Assembly: GCA_029858345.1 (NCBI GenBank)
Contig: JAOUFG010000001.1
Span: forward strand, 41,916 to 105,915
Source of the DNA: Phycisphaerae bacterium
GTDB lineage: Bacteria; Planctomycetota; Phycisphaerae; Sedimentisphaerales; Anaerohalosphaeraceae
Reading direction: 5' to 3'
DNA length: 64,000 nucleotides
Shown: positions 62,428-64,000 of the stretch, piece after piece
Numbering within the stretch: the first letter of the stretch is position 1
Layout of the letters: each line of letters starts with the position of its first letter
Made by a program: the position numbers and the translations under genes
Notes under the pieces: model-generated
Seen by the model: the letters and a program-made list of their open reading frames with translations, nothing else
Database searches by the model: none
What the model was told of the DNA's origin: nothing

Positions 62428-63819
62428 ATGCTTGAAAAGATTTTGGTCGTTGGCAAACAATCCCAAGCACAGCAATTAGCAAGAAAGTTCACACAAAGGT
62501 TATACGCCGCAGATGACGCCTGCGATATTTGGGCGTCAATTGAAAGCACCGAACCTGATCTGGTTTTTTTCGATGACGGAATCCCTCACGATGCGATCCA
62601 TCTGTCGTTGGATATATTTCGAAAGAGAAAAATTAATATCCCCGTCGTTGTCATCTGTCCCGAAAAACACTCTGATCGTATGAATAAGCTTCTTGACATG
62701 GGCGTGTTTGATGTTCTCCATGATTACAAAGATATCAGCCGTATGGGACAGGTCATTGACAAATTGAAAAACTCTAAAATCGCAACCGAGTCTGAGTTTT
62801 TTCTGGAAGACTGTCCCTCCTCGGTTCCCATTGTTGGAAAAAGCCCGGCCATGCAGAAGACACTCCGTATGATTCACATGGTGGCCTCAAGTTCTTGTAA
62901 TCCGGTGCTCATCATAGGCCAGACCGGAACGGGGAAAGAAATGGCTGCACAAGCTGTGCATGACCTTCGACATGGATCTGATCAAAAATTCGTCGCTATT
63001 AACTGTGCCGCACTCACCGCCAACCTGCTCGAAAGCGAACTCTTCGGCCATGTTAAGGGCTCCTTCACCAGTGCCGACCGTGAAAAAACAGGGCTACTCG
63101 AACTCGCTCAGGACGGAACCGTTTTCCTGGACGAAATCAGCGAGATGCCGATGGATCTACAGGCAAAGCTGCTGCGTGTTCTGCAGGAAAAAACCTTTCG
63201 AAAGGTCGGCGGTACAGAGGAGATTACATGCAACGCCACGATCATCGCCTCAAGTAACCGGAACCTGTTTGAAGAAGCTCAAAAGGGGCGTTTTCGCCAG
63301 GATCTATACTATCGATTGTGCGTTTTCCCTATCCAGATTTGCCCACTAAACCACAGCAAGCGCCGCGACGACATCTTATTGCTTGCAAAGTACTTCCTGC
63401 AAAATTCGGGTATCTGCCCTGAAAAGAAGGGCCAAATCAAAGGGCTGACAAAGCTCGCCGCTGAAAAATTGATCCGCCATCACTGGCCAGGAAATGTTCG
63501 AGAGTTGCGAAATGTCATTGATCGAGCGATTTTACTCGAACAAAGTGATCGTATCGGCACGACTAATATCATACTTCATAATGATTGCTTCGATCTGGAT
63601 GACGCCTCGTGCAGTTTCGCTCCTGTGGCGGAAAGAGATTTTTCGCTGGAACGAGCCGAAAAAGAGCTGATTGCCAAGGCACTCGATGAATCCGGCTGGC
63701 AAAAGACACAGGCCGCTGCCCTGCTCGGTATCACTCGAACAACTCTCTACGCCAAGGTCAAACAATACAACATCCGGAAAGCAGAAAAAACAACCCAAAA
63801 AAATCTTCAGCCCGCATAG
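62428..63819 (+). CDS. Sigma-54-type response regulator with altered GAFTGA loop (NtrC/FlgR type)
   Basis: The 463-residue protein has a receiver-like domain (1-115) retaining an acidic pocket (DLVFFDD, D49/D50) but with DYK in place of the usual KP switch region. The AAA+ domain (135-370) has Walker A GQTGTGKE and Walker B GTVFLDEIS. The sigma-54-contacting loop is GSFTSA (211-216) instead of GAFTGA. A Fis-type helix-turn-helix ends it (WQKTQAAALLGITRTTLYAK). It is divergent from the flgD operon. The altered loop raises doubt whether it opens sigma-54 promoters normally. Confidence 0.9.
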   Translation: MLEKILVVGKQSQAQQLARKFTQRLYAADDACDIWASIESTEPDLVFFDDGIPHDAIHLSLDIFRKRKINIPVVVICPEKHSDRMNKLLDMGVFDVLHDYKDISRMGQVIDKLKNSKIATESEFFLEDCPSSVPIVGKSPAMQKTLRMIHMVASSSCNPVLIIGQTGTGKEMAAQAVHDLRHGSDQKFVAINCAALTANLLESELFGHVKGSFTSADREKTGLLELAQDGTVFLDEISEMPMDLQAKLLRVLQEKTFRKVGGTEEITCNATIIASSNRNLFEEAQKGRFRQDLYYRLCVFPIQICPLNHSKRRDDILLLAKYFLQNSGICPEKKGQIKGLTKLAAEKLIRHHWPGNVRELRNVIDRAILLEQSDRIGTTNIILHNDCFDLDDASCSFAPVAERDFSLERAEKELIAKALDESGWQKTQAAALLGITRTTLYAKVKQYNIRKAEKTTQKNLQPA

Positions 63820-63943
63820 AGTTGCCGATCAAATATCTCAAGTCGCCAATTAGTTTCTATCAGATGGTTGGCCGTGGAACGCGGATAGACCCTGCAACTA
63901 TAGCAATTGAAGTTTTCGTATATCGTCAGCCGATAGATGTTAT

Positions 63944-64000
63944 ATGAATCCTTATCCAATTGAATTACGCCAACGTGTGCTTGATGCAGTGGACAATAAA
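63944..64000 (+). mobile_element. IS630-type transposase (first 19 codons, runs off window)
   Basis: The last 57 bases encode MNPYPIELRQRVLDAVDNK, which matches the N-terminal helix-turn-helix of IS630/Tc1-mariner-like transposases (typically MxxYSxDLRxRVxxAV). The rest of the element is outside the window, so completeness cannot be judged. The 124 bp before it (63820-63943) are non-coding and may include the left inverted repeat. Confidence 0.7.

Noticed and set aside
1-64000. tRNA or rRNA genes
   Set aside because: None of the typical cloverleaf or rRNA motifs was noticed in intergenic DNA.

Overview
The window is dominated by one very large flagellar locus from a diderm (Gram-negative type) bacterium: P-ring (flgI) and L-ring (flgH) genes are present. 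Coding density, moderate GC, intergenic junk rich in short tandem repeats and the many TPR and glycosyltransferase proteins resemble Planctomycetota, probably Phycisphaerae-like. That placement is inference, since no rRNA or marker gene lies in the window.

Layout. (1) 1-7060, minus strand: an operon of a membrane TPR protein, a secreted TPR protein, a sigma-54 activator, fliL, fliM, fliN and the start of flhA, headed by a sigma-54 promoter. (2) 7391-10660, minus: two tandem flagellin-fliS modules, each with a sigma-28-like promoter and an intercistronic hairpin. (3) 11041-13301, minus: flgM and fliK, with a sigma-54 promoter upstream of fliK. (4) 13628-26389, plus: flgB-flgC-fliE-fliF-fliG-fliH-fliI-fliJ-motE-like-motA-motB-motB2-fliO-fliP-fliQ-fliR-flhB behind a sigma-54 promoter. 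(5) 26390-33003: a non-flagellar island with hisF, a GMP synthase ATP-pyrophosphatase subunit, asnA and a purF homologue, separated by repeat-rich DNA (three different 7-bp tandem arrays, a structured element, a duplicated 124-bp repeat). (6) 33133-34593, plus: an unusual fusion of a FlhA-like membrane domain to a degenerate tyrosine-kinase-type ATPase. (7) 34601-62019, minus: a 27-kb run from flgD to fliD behind a sigma-54 promoter (flgD, flgE, a PilZ-like gene, flgF, flgG, flgA, flgH, flgI, flgJ, flgN, flgK, flgL, then TPR/glycosyltransferases, a FliT-like chaperone, two giant methyltransferase-glycosyltransferase proteins, fliD). (8) 62214-64000, plus: a second sigma-54 activator and the first codons of an IS630-type transposase.

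How it works together. Nearly every part of a flagellum is here: export gate, switch, rod, hook, filament, stator, chaperones and rings. The early and middle operons carry near-consensus sigma-54 (-24/-12) promoters and two sigma-54 activators are encoded among them. The flagellins have sigma-28-like promoters and the anti-sigma factor FlgM is next door, so a sigma-54 then sigma-28 hierarchy is likely. The glycosylation/methylation block between flgL and fliD probably decorates the filament. rpoN, fliA, flhF/flhG, fliW and csrA were not found in the window.

Most notable: the FlhA-like/BY-kinase-like fusion; a cluster of four amination enzymes all lacking a usable glutaminase part (including a PurF whose nucleophilic Cys is Ser); two sigma-54 activators with altered key residues (no phospho-acceptor Asp in one, GSFTSA instead of GAFTGA in the other); tandem MotB paralogues; and giant modular glycosylation proteins.
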